Assembly: GCF_019145235.1 (NCBI RefSeq)
Contig: NZ_JAHSTV010000002.1
Coordinates: 186,001-250,000 of the forward strand
Source of the DNA: Pseudomonas farris
Lineage (GTDB): Bacteria; Pseudomonadota; Gammaproteobacteria; Pseudomonadales; Pseudomonadaceae
Direction of reading: 5' to 3'
DNA length: 64,000 bases
Shown here: positions 54,127-62,865 of the stretch, piece after piece
Numbering within the stretch: the stretch's first letter is position 1
How the letters are laid out: every line of letters starts with the position of its first letter
Position numbers and translations under genes: made by a program
Notes under the pieces: generated by a model
What the model was told of the DNA's origin: nothing
The model's database searches: none
Seen by the model: the letters and a program-made list of their open reading frames with translations, nothing else

Positions 54127-54433
54127 CCTGACACACCGCCTTCGCGAGCAAGCCCGCTCCCACACTTGAGCGGTGTGAACGCAGATGTTGTGTCCACCGA
54201 AGATCCCCTGTGGGAGCGGGCTTGCTCGCGAAGAGGCATTCACATTCAGTATTGATGCTGCCTGACACACCGCCTTCGCGAGCAAGCCCGCTCCCACATT
54301 TGAGCGGTGTGAACGCAGATGTTGTGTCCACCGAAGATCCCCTGTGGGAGCGGGCTTGCTCGCGAAGAGGCACTCACATTCAGTATTGATGCTGCCTGAC
54401 ACACTGCCTTCGCGAGCAAGCCCGCTCCCACAG
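54127..54433. repeat. Tandem array of REP pairs, 134-base period (BIME)
   Basis: Five REP units alternate in orientation. Positions 54127-54260 and 54261-54394 are nearly identical 134-base units, each holding two inverted REPs and the same spacers (GAGCGGTGTGAACGCAGATG and CATTCAGTATTGATG). A third partial unit runs to 54433. It occupies most of the 480-base space between the Zn hydrolase and pedH. Confidence 0.92.
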
Positions 54434-54477
54434 GGGACTGGTGTCGATCACAAAACAGGTGTTCATCTCCTCCGACC

Positions 54478-54495
54478 CGGTACTAAGGAACTAGC
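54478..54495 (+). promoter_or_regulatory. Shared PQQ-locus promoter motif (copy 4, degenerate)
   Basis: CCGGTACTAAGGAACTAG; its reverse complement CTAGTTCCTTAGTACCGG agrees with copy 2 at about 13 of 18 positions. It ends 106 bases upstream of pedH. Confidence 0.45.
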
Positions 54496-54600
54496 AATCT
54501 CCGCACTGCGGGCAATTGTTGCAAGGGCGGCGGCGCCCAAGAATCTGCACCAGACCGGGAAAATTTCCCGGGTATAACAAAAACCGCAGAGGCAGCCGTC

Positions 54601-56376
54601 ATGACCCAACCCGCACGTCGCCAACCCTTCGTTTTGAGCATGCTGCTCAGTGCCATGCTGTTGTCCGGCCAGGCATTGGCCGCAGTCTCCGATCAAGACA
54701 TTCTCCAGGACCCGAAGAACCCGGAGCAGGTCGTCACCAACGGCCTGGGCGTCCAGGGTCAGCGCTACAGCCCGCTGGACACCCTCAATGTCGACAACGT
54801 GAAGGATCTGCGCCCGGTCTGGGCCTTTTCGTTCGGCGGGGAAAAGCAGCGCGGTCAGCAGGCACAGCCGATGATCAAGGACGGCGTGATGTACATGACC
54901 GGCTCCTACTCGCGGGTGTTCGCGGTGGATGCGCGCACCGGCAGGAAGCTCTGGCAATACGACGCGCGCCTGCCCGATGACATTCGCCCGTGCTGCGACG
55001 TGATCAACCGTGGTGTCGCGCTGTATGGCGATCTGGTGATTTTCGGCACCCTCGACGCCAAGCTTGTGGCGCTGAACAAGGACACCGGCAAAGTCGTCTG
55101 GAGCAAGAAAGTCGCCGACCACAAGGAAGGCTATTCCATCAGCGCCGCGCCGTTGGTCATCAACGGCAAGTTGATCACCGGCGTGGCCGGTGGCGAGTTC
55201 GGGGTGGTGGGCAAGATCGAAGCCTACGACCCGAAAAACGGCAGCCTGCTGTGGAGCCGACCAACCGTTGAAGGCCACATGGGTTATGTCTACAAGGACG
55301 GCAAGGCAGTAGAAAACGGCATCTCCGGCGGCGAAGCGGGCAAGACCTGGCCGGGCGATCTGTGGAAAACCGGCGGTGCCGCGCCTTGGCTGGGCGGCTA
55401 CTACGACCCGGAAACCAACCTGCTGCTGTTCGGCACCGGTAACCCGGCGCCGTGGAATTCGCACCTGCGCCCTGGCGACAACCTCTACTCGTCCTCGCGC
55501 CTGGCGCTGAACCCGGATGACGGCACGATCAAATGGCACTTCCAGAGCACGCCCCACGACGGTTGGGACTATGACGGCGTAAACGAACTGGTGTCATTCA
55601 ACTACAACGAAGGCGGCAAAGAAATCAAAGCCGCAGCCACGGCGGACCGTAACGGTTTCTTCTACGTGCTGGATCGCACCAACGGCAAATTCATTCGCGG
55701 CTTCCCGTTCGTGGACAAAATCACCTGGGCCAGCGGCCTGGATAAAAGCGGTCGGCCGATCTACAACGAAGCCAGCCGTCCAGGTGCGCCGGGCTCCGAA
55801 GCCAAAGGCAGTTCGGTGTTCGTCGCGCCAGCGTTCCTCGGGGCGAAAAACTGGATGCCGATGGCCTACAACCGCGATACCGGCCTGTTCTATGTGCCGT
55901 CCAACGAGTGGGGCATGGACATCTGGAACGAAGGCATCGCCTACAAGAAAGGCGCGGCGTTCCTCGGCGCCGGTTTCACCATCAAACCGTTGAATGAAGA
56001 CTACATCGGCGTGCTGCGCGCCATCGACCCGAAAACCGGCAAGGAAGTCTGGCGCCACAAGAACTTCGCACCACTGTGGGGCGGGGTGCTGACCACCAAG
56101 GGCAACCTGGTGTTCACCGGTACGCCGGAAGGTTTCCTGCAAGCATTCAATGCCAAGACTGGCGAGAAAGTCTGGGAATTCCAGACCGGTTCCGGCGTGC
56201 TCGGCTCGCCCATCACCTGGGAAATGGACGGCGAACAGTACGTCTCGGTGCTATCCGGCTGGGGTGGCGCCGTACCGCTGTGGGGCGGCGAAGTGGCCAA
56301 GCGCGTCAAGGACTTCAACCAGGGTGGCATGCTCTGGACGTTCAAGCTGCCTAAAGATCTCGTTGCCAAACACTGA
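54601..56376 (+). CDS. pedH: PQQ-dependent alcohol dehydrogenase, lanthanide-signature (PedH type)
   Basis: A 591-residue periplasmic quinoprotein with signal peptide to about residue 28 (SGQALA). The eight-blade propeller shows tryptophan-docking repeats such as [13 protein letters not shown] and [13 protein letters not shown]. Adjacent Cys131-Cys132 (RPCCD) form the vicinal disulfide over PQQ. The active-site loop PHDGWDYDG has catalytic Asp323 and an extra Asp325; that second Asp, replaced by Ala or Ser in calcium enzymes, marks lanthanide-dependent dehydrogenases such as XoxF and PedH. It oxidises ethanol, 2-phenylethanol and similar alcohols to aldehydes, reducing cytochrome c550. Confidence 0.92.
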   Translation: MTQPARRQPFVLSMLLSAMLLSGQALAAVSDQDILQDPKNPEQVVTNGLGVQGQRYSPLDTLNVDNVKDLRPVWAFSFGGEKQRGQQAQPMIKDGVMYMTGSYSRVFAVDARTGRKLWQYDARLPDDIRPCCDVINRGVALYGDLVIFGTLDAKLVALNKDTGKVVWSKKVADHKEGYSISAAPLVINGKLITGVAGGEFGVVGKIEAYDPKNGSLLWSRPTVEGHMGYVYKDGKAVENGISGGEAGKTWPGDLWKTGGAAPWLGGYYDPETNLLLFGTGNPAPWNSHLRPGDNLYSSSRLALNPDDGTIKWHFQSTPHDGWDYDGVNELVSFNYNEGGKEIKAAATADRNGFFYVLDRTNGKFIRGFPFVDKITWASGLDKSGRPIYNEASRPGAPGSEAKGSSVFVAPAFLGAKNWMPMAYNRDTGLFYVPSNEWGMDIWNEGIAYKKGAAFLGAGFTIKPLNEDYIGVLRAIDPKTGKEVWRHKNFAPLWGGVLTTKGNLVFTGTPEGFLQAFNAKTGEKVWEFQTGSGVLGSPITWEMDGEQYVSVLSGWGGAVPLWGGEVAKRVKDFNQGGMLWTFKLPKDLVAKH

Positions 56377-56402
56377 TCAACCTGATTCCACCGCATAACC
56401 CT

Positions 56403-56490
56403 GTGGGAGCGGGCTTGCTCGCGAAGAGGGCCTTACATTCAGCATATGTATTGCCTGACACACCGCCTTCGCGAGCAAGCCCGCTCCCAC
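56403..56490. repeat. REP inverted pair
   Basis: Head-to-head units between pedH and the aldehyde dehydrogenase gene, beginning 26 bases after the pedH stop. Confidence 0.92.
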
Positions 56491-56626
56491 ATTTGATTTG
56501 CGCAAATCTACGACCAAATAACGAGAATCCCCCTGCCAACGGCGCATTCGTCTGGCAGGCGGGGCTCTCTACTATCGGTTCATCGCCTGTTGGCTCGACA
56601 GGCATCGACCCAGACAGAGGCCCACC

Positions 56627-58147
56627 ATGATCTACGCACAACCCGGAACACCCGGCGCCGTCGTTTCCTTCAAACCGCGCTACGGCAATTTCATCGGCGG
56701 CGAGTTCGTTGCCCCAATCAACGGCGAGTACTTCACCAACACCTCACCGGTTACCGGTGAAGTGATCGCCGAGTTCCCGCGCTCCAGCGCCGCCGACATC
56801 GAAAAAGCCCTCGACGCCGCCCATGCCGCCGCCGATGCCTGGGGCAAAACCTCGGCGCAAGATCGCTCGCTGGTGCTGCTGAAAATCGCCGACCGCATTG
56901 AGCAGAACCTGGAAATCCTCGCCGTCACCGAAACCTGGGACAACGGCAAGGCCGTGCGCGAAACCCTCAACGCCGACGTGCCTTTGGCTGCCGACCACTT
57001 CCGTTATTTCGCCGGTTGCATCCGCGCTCAGGAAGGCGGCGCCGCCGAGATCAACGAACTGACCACCGCCTATCACTTCCACGAACCGCTGGGCGTGGTC
57101 GGGCAGATCATCCCGTGGAACTTCCCGCTGCTGATGGCCGCCTGGAAACTCGCCCCGGCCCTGGCTGCCGGCAACTGCATCGTGCTCAAACCCGCCGAAC
57201 AAACGCCGCTGTCGATCATGGTGTTCGCCGAGCTGATCGCCGACTTGCTGCCGGCCGGCGTGCTGAACATCGTCCAGGGTTTCGGTCGCGAAGCTGGTGA
57301 GGCGCTGGCCACCAGCAAGCGCATCGCCAAAATCGCCTTCACCGGTTCCACCCCGGTGGGCGCGCACATCATGCATTGCGCCGCCGAGAACATTATTCCA
57401 AGCACCGTCGAGCTGGGCGGCAAATCGCCGAACATTTTCTTCGAAGACATCATGAACGCCGAGCCGCAGTTCATCGAGAAAGCCGCCGAAGGCCTGGTGC
57501 TCGCGTTCTTCAACCAGGGCGAAGTCTGCACCTGTCCGTCCCGGGCGCTGGTGCAGGAATCGATCTACGAGCCGTTCATGGCCGAGGTGATGAAGAAGAT
57601 CGTCAAGATCAAGCGCGGCAATCCGCTGGACACCGAAACCATGGTCGGCGCCCAGGCATCCGAGCAGCAATACGACAAGATCCTCTCGTACCTGAAAATC
57701 GCTCAGGAGGAGGGCGCCGAACTGCTCACCGGCGGCGCGGCTGAGCGCCTTGAAGGCGATTTGTCGACCGGCTATTACATCCAGCCGACCCTGCTCAAGG
57801 GGCACAACAAAATGCGTGTGTTCCAGGAAGAAATCTTCGGCCCGGTGGTGGGTATCACCACCTTCAAGGACGAAGCCGAAGCCCTGGCGATTGCCAACGA
57901 CAGCGAGTTCGGCCTCGGTGCTGGCCTGTGGACCCGCGACATCAACCGCGCCTACCGCATGGGCCGGGCGATCAAGGCCGGGCGCGTCTGGACCAACTGC
58001 TACCACCTGTACCCGGCCCATGCCGCGTTTGGTGGCTACAAGAAGTCCGGTGTCGGCCGTGAGAACCACAAGATGATGCTCGACCATTACCAACAGACCA
58101 AAAACCTGCTGGTGAGCTACGACATCAATCCGCTGGGGTTCTTCTAA
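56627..58147 (+). CDS. pedI: NAD+-dependent aldehyde dehydrogenase (ExaC/PedI type)
   Basis: A 506-residue cytoplasmic ALDH. Rossmann segment [40 protein letters not shown]; general-base Glu in [14 protein letters not shown]; catalytic Cys301 in [13 protein letters not shown], with a second Cys two residues on, as in ExaC and acetaldehyde dehydrogenase II. The C-terminus [32 protein letters not shown] is also ExaC-like. It oxidises the aldehyde made by the quinoprotein to the acid. Flanked by pedH and the pqq operon, as in other pseudomonads. Confidence 0.93.
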   Translation: MIYAQPGTPGAVVSFKPRYGNFIGGEFVAPINGEYFTNTSPVTGEVIAEFPRSSAADIEKALDAAHAAADAWGKTSAQDRSLVLLKIADRIEQNLEILAVTETWDNGKAVRETLNADVPLAADHFRYFAGCIRAQEGGAAEINELTTAYHFHEPLGVVGQIIPWNFPLLMAAWKLAPALAAGNCIVLKPAEQTPLSIMVFAELIADLLPAGVLNIVQGFGREAGEALATSKRIAKIAFTGSTPVGAHIMHCAAENIIPSTVELGGKSPNIFFEDIMNAEPQFIEKAAEGLVLAFFNQGEVCTCPSRALVQESIYEPFMAEVMKKIVKIKRGNPLDTETMVGAQASEQQYDKILSYLKIAQEEGAELLTGGAAERLEGDLSTGYYIQPTLLKGHNKMRVFQEEIFGPVVGITTFKDEAEALAIANDSEFGLGAGLWTRDINRAYRMGRAIKAGRVWTNCYHLYPAHAAFGGYKKSGVGRENHKMMLDHYQQTKNLLVSYDINPLGFF

Positions 58148-58174
58148 CCCGCAAGAACACCACAACCACAAAAT

Positions 58175-58262
58175 GTGGGAGCGGGCTTGCTCGCGAAGGC
58201 GGCTTGATATTCAACAAATATGTTGACTGATAGTCCGCTTTCGCGAGCAAGCCCGCTCCCAC
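58175..58262. repeat. REP inverted pair
   Basis: Head-to-head units downstream of the aldehyde dehydrogenase gene; the pqqA promoter region follows within 150 bases. Confidence 0.92.
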
Positions 58263-58321
58263 ATTGGTCTTGTGTGTATTTGAAGATCTACGCCACACCC
58301 CCTACCAACGCACCCCACAAC

Positions 58322-58343
58322 CTCCTTCGAAAGTAGCATTCGG
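58322..58343 (+). promoter_or_regulatory. Promoter motif of pqqA shared with nosP
   Basis: CTCCTTCGAAAGTAGCATTCGG; AAGTAGCATTCG at 58331-58342 is identical to the nosP copy and ends 66 bases before the pqqA start. Confidence 0.55.
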
Positions 58344-58408
58344 TCATCTCATCCCCCGTGCATTAATGGCTTTACCGGAATTGCCCGGAACAAGAAGAGG
58401 ATTGACCC

Positions 58409-58480
58409 ATGTGGAATAAACCCGCGTTTACCGATCTGCGCATTGGCTTCGAAGTGACGATGTATTTCGCCAACCGTTGA
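58409..58480 (+). CDS. pqqA: PQQ precursor peptide
   Basis: A 23-residue peptide, MWNKPAFTDLRIGFEVTMYF then ANR. Glu15 and Tyr19, separated by VTM, are the residues crosslinked by PqqE to make the PQQ skeleton. AAGAGGA lies eight bases before the ATG. It heads pqqA-pqqB-pqqC-pqqE, with 54 bases and a hairpin before pqqB, an arrangement that usually gives a large excess of pqqA transcript. Confidence 0.95.
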   Translation: MWNKPAFTDLRIGFEVTMYFANR

Positions 58481-58486
58481 TTGATT

Positions 58487-58514
58487 GCCCGGTCAGCCGT
58501 CGCGTTGGCCGGGC
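58487..58514 (+). promoter_or_regulatory. Hairpin between pqqA and pqqB
   Basis: GCCCGGTCA (58487-58495) pairs with TGGCCGGGC (58506-58514) with one G-T pair and a ten-base loop. It starts seven bases after the pqqA stop and lacks a T run, so partial termination or 3'-end protection of the pqqA message is more likely than a full stop. Confidence 0.6.
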
Positions 58515-58534
58515 CTGCCTTCTGGAGCCATCCC

Positions 58535-59449
58535 ATGCACATCCGCGTTCTCGGTTCCGCCGCTGGCGGCGGTTTTCCGCAATGGAACTGCAACTGCCGT
58601 CAATGCGCCGTTATGCGCAACGGCAACCTGCGCGCACAACGCCGCACGCAGTCGTCCATTGCCCTGAGCGACGACGGTGTGGAGTGGGTGCTCTGCAATG
58701 CATCACCGGATATTCGCGCGCAACTCGAAAGCTTCCCGGCGATGCAGCCAGCCCGACGCTTGCGTGACACGGCGATTGCCGGCGTCGTCCTGCTTGACAG
58801 TCAGATCGACCATTGCACCGGCCTGTTGAGCCTGCGCGAAGGCTGCCCGCATTCGGTCTGGTGCACTGAGCGGGTTCACGAAGACCTGAGCAGTGGCTTT
58901 CCCTTGTTCACCATGCTCAAACACTGGAACGGTGGCTTGCAGTGGCAACCCATCGAACTGGATCGCGAGCCATTCCGCATCGCTGCCTGCCCACACCTGC
59001 AATTTCGCGCGATTCCGTTGGTCAGCAATGCACCGCCGTACTCGCCCAATCGCGGCAATCCGCAGCCAGGCGACACCATCGGCCTGTTCATCGAAGACCT
59101 GCGCAGCGGTGCATCGGTTTTCTATGCGCCGGGGCTGGGGCAGGTCGATGCCGAGGTGTTGAGCTGGATGCAACGCGCCGATTGCCTGCTGCTGGATGGC
59201 ACGCTGTGGCGCGACGATGAAATGCGTGTGTGCGAAGTCGGCCAGAGCCTCGGCAGCGAAATGGGCCACCTGCCGCAAAGCGGCTCCGGCGGCATGCTTG
59301 ACGTGCTGGAGGGCTTCAATCGCCAGCGCAAGGTGCTGATCCACATCAACAACACCAACCCGATCCTCGATGAAGACTCGGCCGAGCGCGCCTTGCTGGA
59401 ACGGCGCGGGATTGAAGTGGCTTATGACGGCATGAGTATTGAGCTGTAG
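58535..59449 (+). CDS. pqqB: PQQ biosynthesis protein PqqB
   Basis: A 304-residue metallo-hydrolase-fold protein: [24 protein letters not shown] at the start, with Cys residues of the structural zinc site, [44 protein letters not shown] and [13 protein letters not shown]. PqqB hydroxylates the tyrosine of the precursor or its crosslinked product. Met 58535 has TGGAG nine bases upstream; the in-frame Met at 58481 lies in the intercistronic hairpin. A REP pair separates it from pqqC. Confidence 0.95.
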   Translation: MHIRVLGSAAGGGFPQWNCNCRQCAVMRNGNLRAQRRTQSSIALSDDGVEWVLCNASPDIRAQLESFPAMQPARRLRDTAIAGVVLLDSQIDHCTGLLSLREGCPHSVWCTERVHEDLSSGFPLFTMLKHWNGGLQWQPIELDREPFRIAACPHLQFRAIPLVSNAPPYSPNRGNPQPGDTIGLFIEDLRSGASVFYAPGLGQVDAEVLSWMQRADCLLLDGTLWRDDEMRVCEVGQSLGSEMGHLPQSGSGGMLDVLEGFNRQRKVLIHINNTNPILDEDSAERALLERRGIEVAYDGMSIEL

Positions 59450-59460
59450 CGGATGGCCTC

Positions 59461-59553
59461 TTCGCGAGCAAGCCCGCTCCCACATTGGATTGTTGGTGTA
59501 CACAAAATCTATGTTCACACCGAACAACTGTGGGAGCGGGCTTGCTCGCGAAG
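59461..59553. repeat. REP inverted pair inside the pqq operon
   Basis: Tail-to-tail units fill most of the 141 bases between pqqB and pqqC, which are usually closely spaced. Confidence 0.93.
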
Positions 59554-59590
59554 GGGCCAGACCAGACACCGCAAAATCCGGAGAACCGCA

Positions 59591-60343
59591 ATGACTGACA
59601 CTCCCATGACCCCCGCCGAATTCGAAGCCGCCCTGCGCGCCAAGGGTGCCTATTACCACATCCACCACCCATTCCACCAAGCCATGTACGCCGGGCGCGC
59701 CACCCGCGAGCAGATTCAGGGCTGGGTCGCCAATCGCTTCTATTACCAGGTGAACATCCCGCTCAAGGATGCCGCCATCCTCGCCAATTGCCCGGATCGC
59801 GACGTGCGCCGGGAATGGCTGCAGCGGATCCTCGACCATGACGGCGTCCCCGGCAGTGAAGGCGGCATCGAAGCGTGGCTACGATTGGGCGAAGCCGTGG
59901 GGCTGGAGCGCGAACAAATCCTTTCGCAAGAGTTGGTGCTGCCGGGCGTACGTTTTGCCGTGGATGCCTACGTCAATTTCGCCCATCGCGCTTGCTGGCA
60001 AGAAGCGGCCAGCAGTTCCCTGACCGAATTGTTCGCGCCACAAATCCACCAGTCTCGGCTCGACGCCTGGCCCACCCATTACCCATGGATAGACCCGGCC
60101 GGCTACGACTATTTCCGTACGCGTCTGAGCCAGGCCCGGCGCGATGTCGAGCATGGTTTGCGCATCACCCTGGCGCACTACGTCACGGTCGAAGGCCAGC
60201 AACGCATGCTGGAGATTCTGCAGTTCAAGCTCGATGTGCTGTGGAGCATGCTCGACGCGATGAGCATGGCCTACGAGCTGGATCGCCCGCCGTATCACAC
60301 CGTCACCACCGAGCAGGTCTGGCACCGGGGGATCACCCTGTGA
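59591..60343 (+). CDS. pqqC: Pyrroloquinoline-quinone synthase
   Basis: A 250-residue all-helical oxidase: [71 protein letters not shown], then [65 protein letters not shown]. The substrate-binding His, Arg, Tyr and Lys residues of PqqC are in these blocks. It carries out the final ring closure and eight-electron oxidation to PQQ without metal. GGAG lies eight bases before the ATG. Its stop codon overlaps the pqqE GTG (GTGA); no pqqD lies between. Confidence 0.96.
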   Translation: MTDTPMTPAEFEAALRAKGAYYHIHHPFHQAMYAGRATREQIQGWVANRFYYQVNIPLKDAAILANCPDRDVRREWLQRILDHDGVPGSEGGIEAWLRLGEAVGLEREQILSQELVLPGVRFAVDAYVNFAHRACWQEAASSSLTELFAPQIHQSRLDAWPTHYPWIDPAGYDYFRTRLSQARRDVEHGLRITLAHYVTVEGQQRMLEILQFKLDVLWSMLDAMSMAYELDRPPYHTVTTEQVWHRGITL

Positions 60344-61473
60344 GCCAGATTGAACAGCAACCCGGCCCACCGTTGTGGTTGCTGGCGGAGCTGACCTATC
60401 GCTGCCCGCTGCAATGCCCGTATTGCTCCAACCCGCTGGACTTCGCCCAACAGGGGGAGGAGTTGAGCACAGAAGAATGGATTCGGGTGTTCCGCGAGGC
60501 CCGGGAGATGGGCGCCGCGCAACTGGGTTTTTCCGGGGGCGAGCCGTTAGTGCGCCAGGACCTGGCCGAGCTGATCAAGGCCGCGCGGGACATGGGTTAC
60601 TACACAAACTTGATCACCTCGGGTATCGGCCTGACCGAACAGAAGGTCCGCGACTTCAAGATCGCCGGGCTGGACCATATCCAGATCAGTTTTCAGGCCG
60701 CCGACGAACAGGTGAACAATCTGCTCGCCGGCTCGCGCAAGGCCTTCGCCCAGAAACTGGCCATGGCCCGGGCGGTGAAAGCCCAGGGCTACCCAATGGT
60801 GCTGAACTTCGTCACCCAACGGCACAACATCGACCAGATCGCGCAGATCATCGAACTGTGCCTGGAGCTGGAGGCGGATTTCGTCGAGTTGGCGACGTGC
60901 CAGTTCTACGGTTGGGCTGAACTCAACCGCGTCGGCCTGCTGCCGACCCGCGAACAGTTACAGCGCGCCGAGCGCATCACCAATGAATACCGCCAGCGGC
61001 TGGAGGCCGAGGGCCACCCGTGCAAGTTGATTTTCGTCACCCCGGATTACTACGAAGAACGTCCCAAGACCTGCATGAACGGCTGGGCCAACCTGTTTCT
61101 CGACATCACCCCGGACGGCACGGCGTTGCCTTGTCATAGCGCCCGCCAGTTGCCGGTGCAGTTTCCCAACGTGCGCGAGCACAGCATCGCGCACATCTGG
61201 AACGATTCCTTCGGTTTCAACCGTTTTCGCGGCGATGACTGGATGAAAGAGCCGTGCCGTTCCTGCGATGAAAAGCACAAGGACCTCGGCGGCTGCCGCT
61301 GCCAGGCGTTCATGCTTACGGGTGACGCGAGCAACGCCGATCCGGTGTGCAGCAAGTCGCCGCACCACGACGTTATCCTCAAGGCCCGGGACGAAGCCGA
61401 CGCGCCGGGGCAGGGCATGGAGCACCTGACCTTGCGCAATGAAAAGGCTTCGCGGCTGATTTATCGCGGATGA
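60340..61473 (+). CDS. pqqE: PqqA peptide cyclase, radical SAM/SPASM enzyme
   Basis: A 377-residue radical SAM protein starting at GTG 60340. The SAM [4Fe-4S] motif is Cys22, Cys26, Cys29 in [24 protein letters not shown] binds SAM. The C-terminal SPASM region holds the auxiliary cluster cysteines ([14 protein letters not shown] [36 protein letters not shown]). It forms the Glu-Tyr carbon-carbon bond in PqqA and requires the chaperone PqqD, which is neither fused nor adjacent here. A longer open frame upstream is antiparallel coding of pqqC in another frame and is not part of the gene. Confidence 0.95.
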   Translation: MSQIEQQPGPPLWLLAELTYRCPLQCPYCSNPLDFAQQGEELSTEEWIRVFREAREMGAAQLGFSGGEPLVRQDLAELIKAARDMGYYTNLITSGIGLTEQKVRDFKIAGLDHIQISFQAADEQVNNLLAGSRKAFAQKLAMARAVKAQGYPMVLNFVTQRHNIDQIAQIIELCLELEADFVELATCQFYGWAELNRVGLLPTREQLQRAERITNEYRQRLEAEGHPCKLIFVTPDYYEERPKTCMNGWANLFLDITPDGTALPCHSARQLPVQFPNVREHSIAHIWNDSFGFNRFRGDDWMKEPCRSCDEKHKDLGGCRCQAFMLTGDASNADPVCSKSPHHDVILKARDEADAPGQGMEHLTLRNEKASRLIYRG

Positions 61474-61493
61474 GTTGTGAACACAAATCCCTT

Positions 61494-61575
61494 GTGGGAG
61501 CGGGCTTGCTCGCGAAAGCAGCCAACACTGATGTGTTGAATGTAATGCCGCTTTCGCGAGCAAGCCCGCTCCCAC
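61494..61575. repeat. REP inverted pair
   Basis: Head-to-head units between pqqE and ercA, leaving about 125 bases for an ercA promoter. Confidence 0.92.
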
Positions 61576-61701
61576 AGTTGATCTTCAGTGGATACAAAAT
61601 CTGAGTACACCCCAGCTCGCTATCCATTGGTCTGATTGCATTCGCAGCCGGATGCTTTAGTGTGTTCTTTACCTTCAAAACAATAAAAAACAGGCTTTCC
61701 A

Positions 61702-62865
61702 ATGAGCCAGAATCTCAGCCAGCTGCGTAAATTCGTTTCGCCTGAAATCATCTTCGGTGCCGGCTGTCGGCATAACGTCGGCAATTACGCCAAGACCTTC
61801 GGCGCCCGCAAGGTGATGGTGGTCAGCGACCCCGGTGTGATTGCCGCCGGTTGGGTCGCCGATGTCGAGGCCAGCCTGCAAGCCCAGGGCATCGATTACT
61901 TTTTATATAGCGACGTTTCGCCCAACCCGCGGATCGAAGAGGTCATGCTCGGCGCCGAGCTGTACCGGGAGAATCACTGCGATGTGATCGTGGCGATCGG
62001 CGGCGGCAGCCCGATGGACTGCGGCAAAGGCATCGGCATTGTCGTCGCCCACGGGCGCAACATCCTCGAATTCGAGGGCGTGGACATGTTGCGCATGCCC
62101 AGCCCGCCGCTGATCCTGATCCCGACCACCGCCGGCACGTCGGCCGACGTGTCGCAGTTCGTGATCATCTCCAATCAGCAAGAACGCATGAAATTCTCCA
62201 TCGTCAGCAAGGCCGCGGTGCCGGACGTGTCGCTGATCGATCCGGAAACCACCCTGAGCATGGACCCGTTCCTGTCGGCCTGTACCGGCATCGACGCGTT
62301 GGTCCATGCCATCGAAGCCTTCGTCTCCACCGGTCACGGGCCGCTCACCGACCCTCATGCGCTGGAGGCGATGCGGCTGATCAACGGCAATCTGGTGCAA
62401 ATGATCGCCAACCCCAGCGACATCGCCCTGCGGGAAAAAATCATGCTCGGCAGCATGCAGGCCGGGCTGGCGTTCTCCAACGCGATCCTTGGCGCGGTGC
62501 ATGCGATGTCCCACAGCCTCGGCGGCTTCCTCGATCTGCCCCATGGCCTGTGCAACGCTGTGCTGGTGGAACACGTGGTGGCGTTCAACTACAGCTCGGC
62601 GCCGGAGCGCTTCAAGGTGATCGCCGAGACTTTTGGCATCGATTGCCGTGGCCTCAATCACCGGCAGATTTGCGGGCGGCTGGTCGAACACCTGATCGCC
62701 CTCAAACACGCCATCGGCTTCCACGAAACCCTGGGCCTGCATGGGGTGAGTACCGCGGACATTCCGTTCCTGTCGCAACACGCCATGCACGACCCGTGCA
62801 TCCTTACCAACCCGCGCGAATCCAGTCAGCGCGACGTCGAGGTCGTCTATGGCGAAGCCCTCTGA
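61702..62865 (+). CDS. ercA: Iron-containing alcohol dehydrogenase ErcA
   Basis: A 387-residue group III dehydrogenase. NAD-site VIVAIGGGSPMDCGKGIGIVV; TTAGTSADVSQFVI; DALVHAIEAFVSTGHGPLTDPHALEAM and AILGAVHAMSHSLGGFLDLPHGLCNAVLVEHVV, with the iron-ligand Asp and His residues (two-His HAMSHSLGG and HG of the last block). In P. aeruginosa ErcA has a regulatory part in ethanol oxidation rather than being required catalytically. Its end overlaps the downstream kinase start by 17 bases, matching ercA-ercS. Confidence 0.92.
   Translation: MSQNLSQLRKFVSPEIIFGAGCRHNVGNYAKTFGARKVMVVSDPGVIAAGWVADVEASLQAQGIDYFLYSDVSPNPRIEEVMLGAELYRENHCDVIVAIGGGSPMDCGKGIGIVVAHGRNILEFEGVDMLRMPSPPLILIPTTAGTSADVSQFVIISNQQERMKFSIVSKAAVPDVSLIDPETTLSMDPFLSACTGIDALVHAIEAFVSTGHGPLTDPHALEAMRLINGNLVQMIANPSDIALREKIMLGSMQAGLAFSNAILGAVHAMSHSLGGFLDLPHGLCNAVLVEHVVAFNYSSAPERFKVIAETFGIDCRGLNHRQICGRLVEHLIALKHAIGFHETLGLHGVSTADIPFLSQHAMHDPCILTNPRESSQRDVEVVYGEAL

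Noticed and set aside
54057..54431. Several minus-strand ORFs rich in [15 protein letters not shown] peptides
   Set aside because: These peptides are translations of REP units and recur at every REP site in the window.
59453..59590. In-frame extension of pqqC upstream to 59453
   Set aside because: It is a read-through of the REP pair; the conserved protein begins at 59591 with its own ribosome site.
59875..60339. Long open frame leading into pqqE that might encode an N-terminal fusion such as PqqD
   Set aside because: It is an alternative frame of pqqC, and its Arg/Pro-rich product has no PqqD features.
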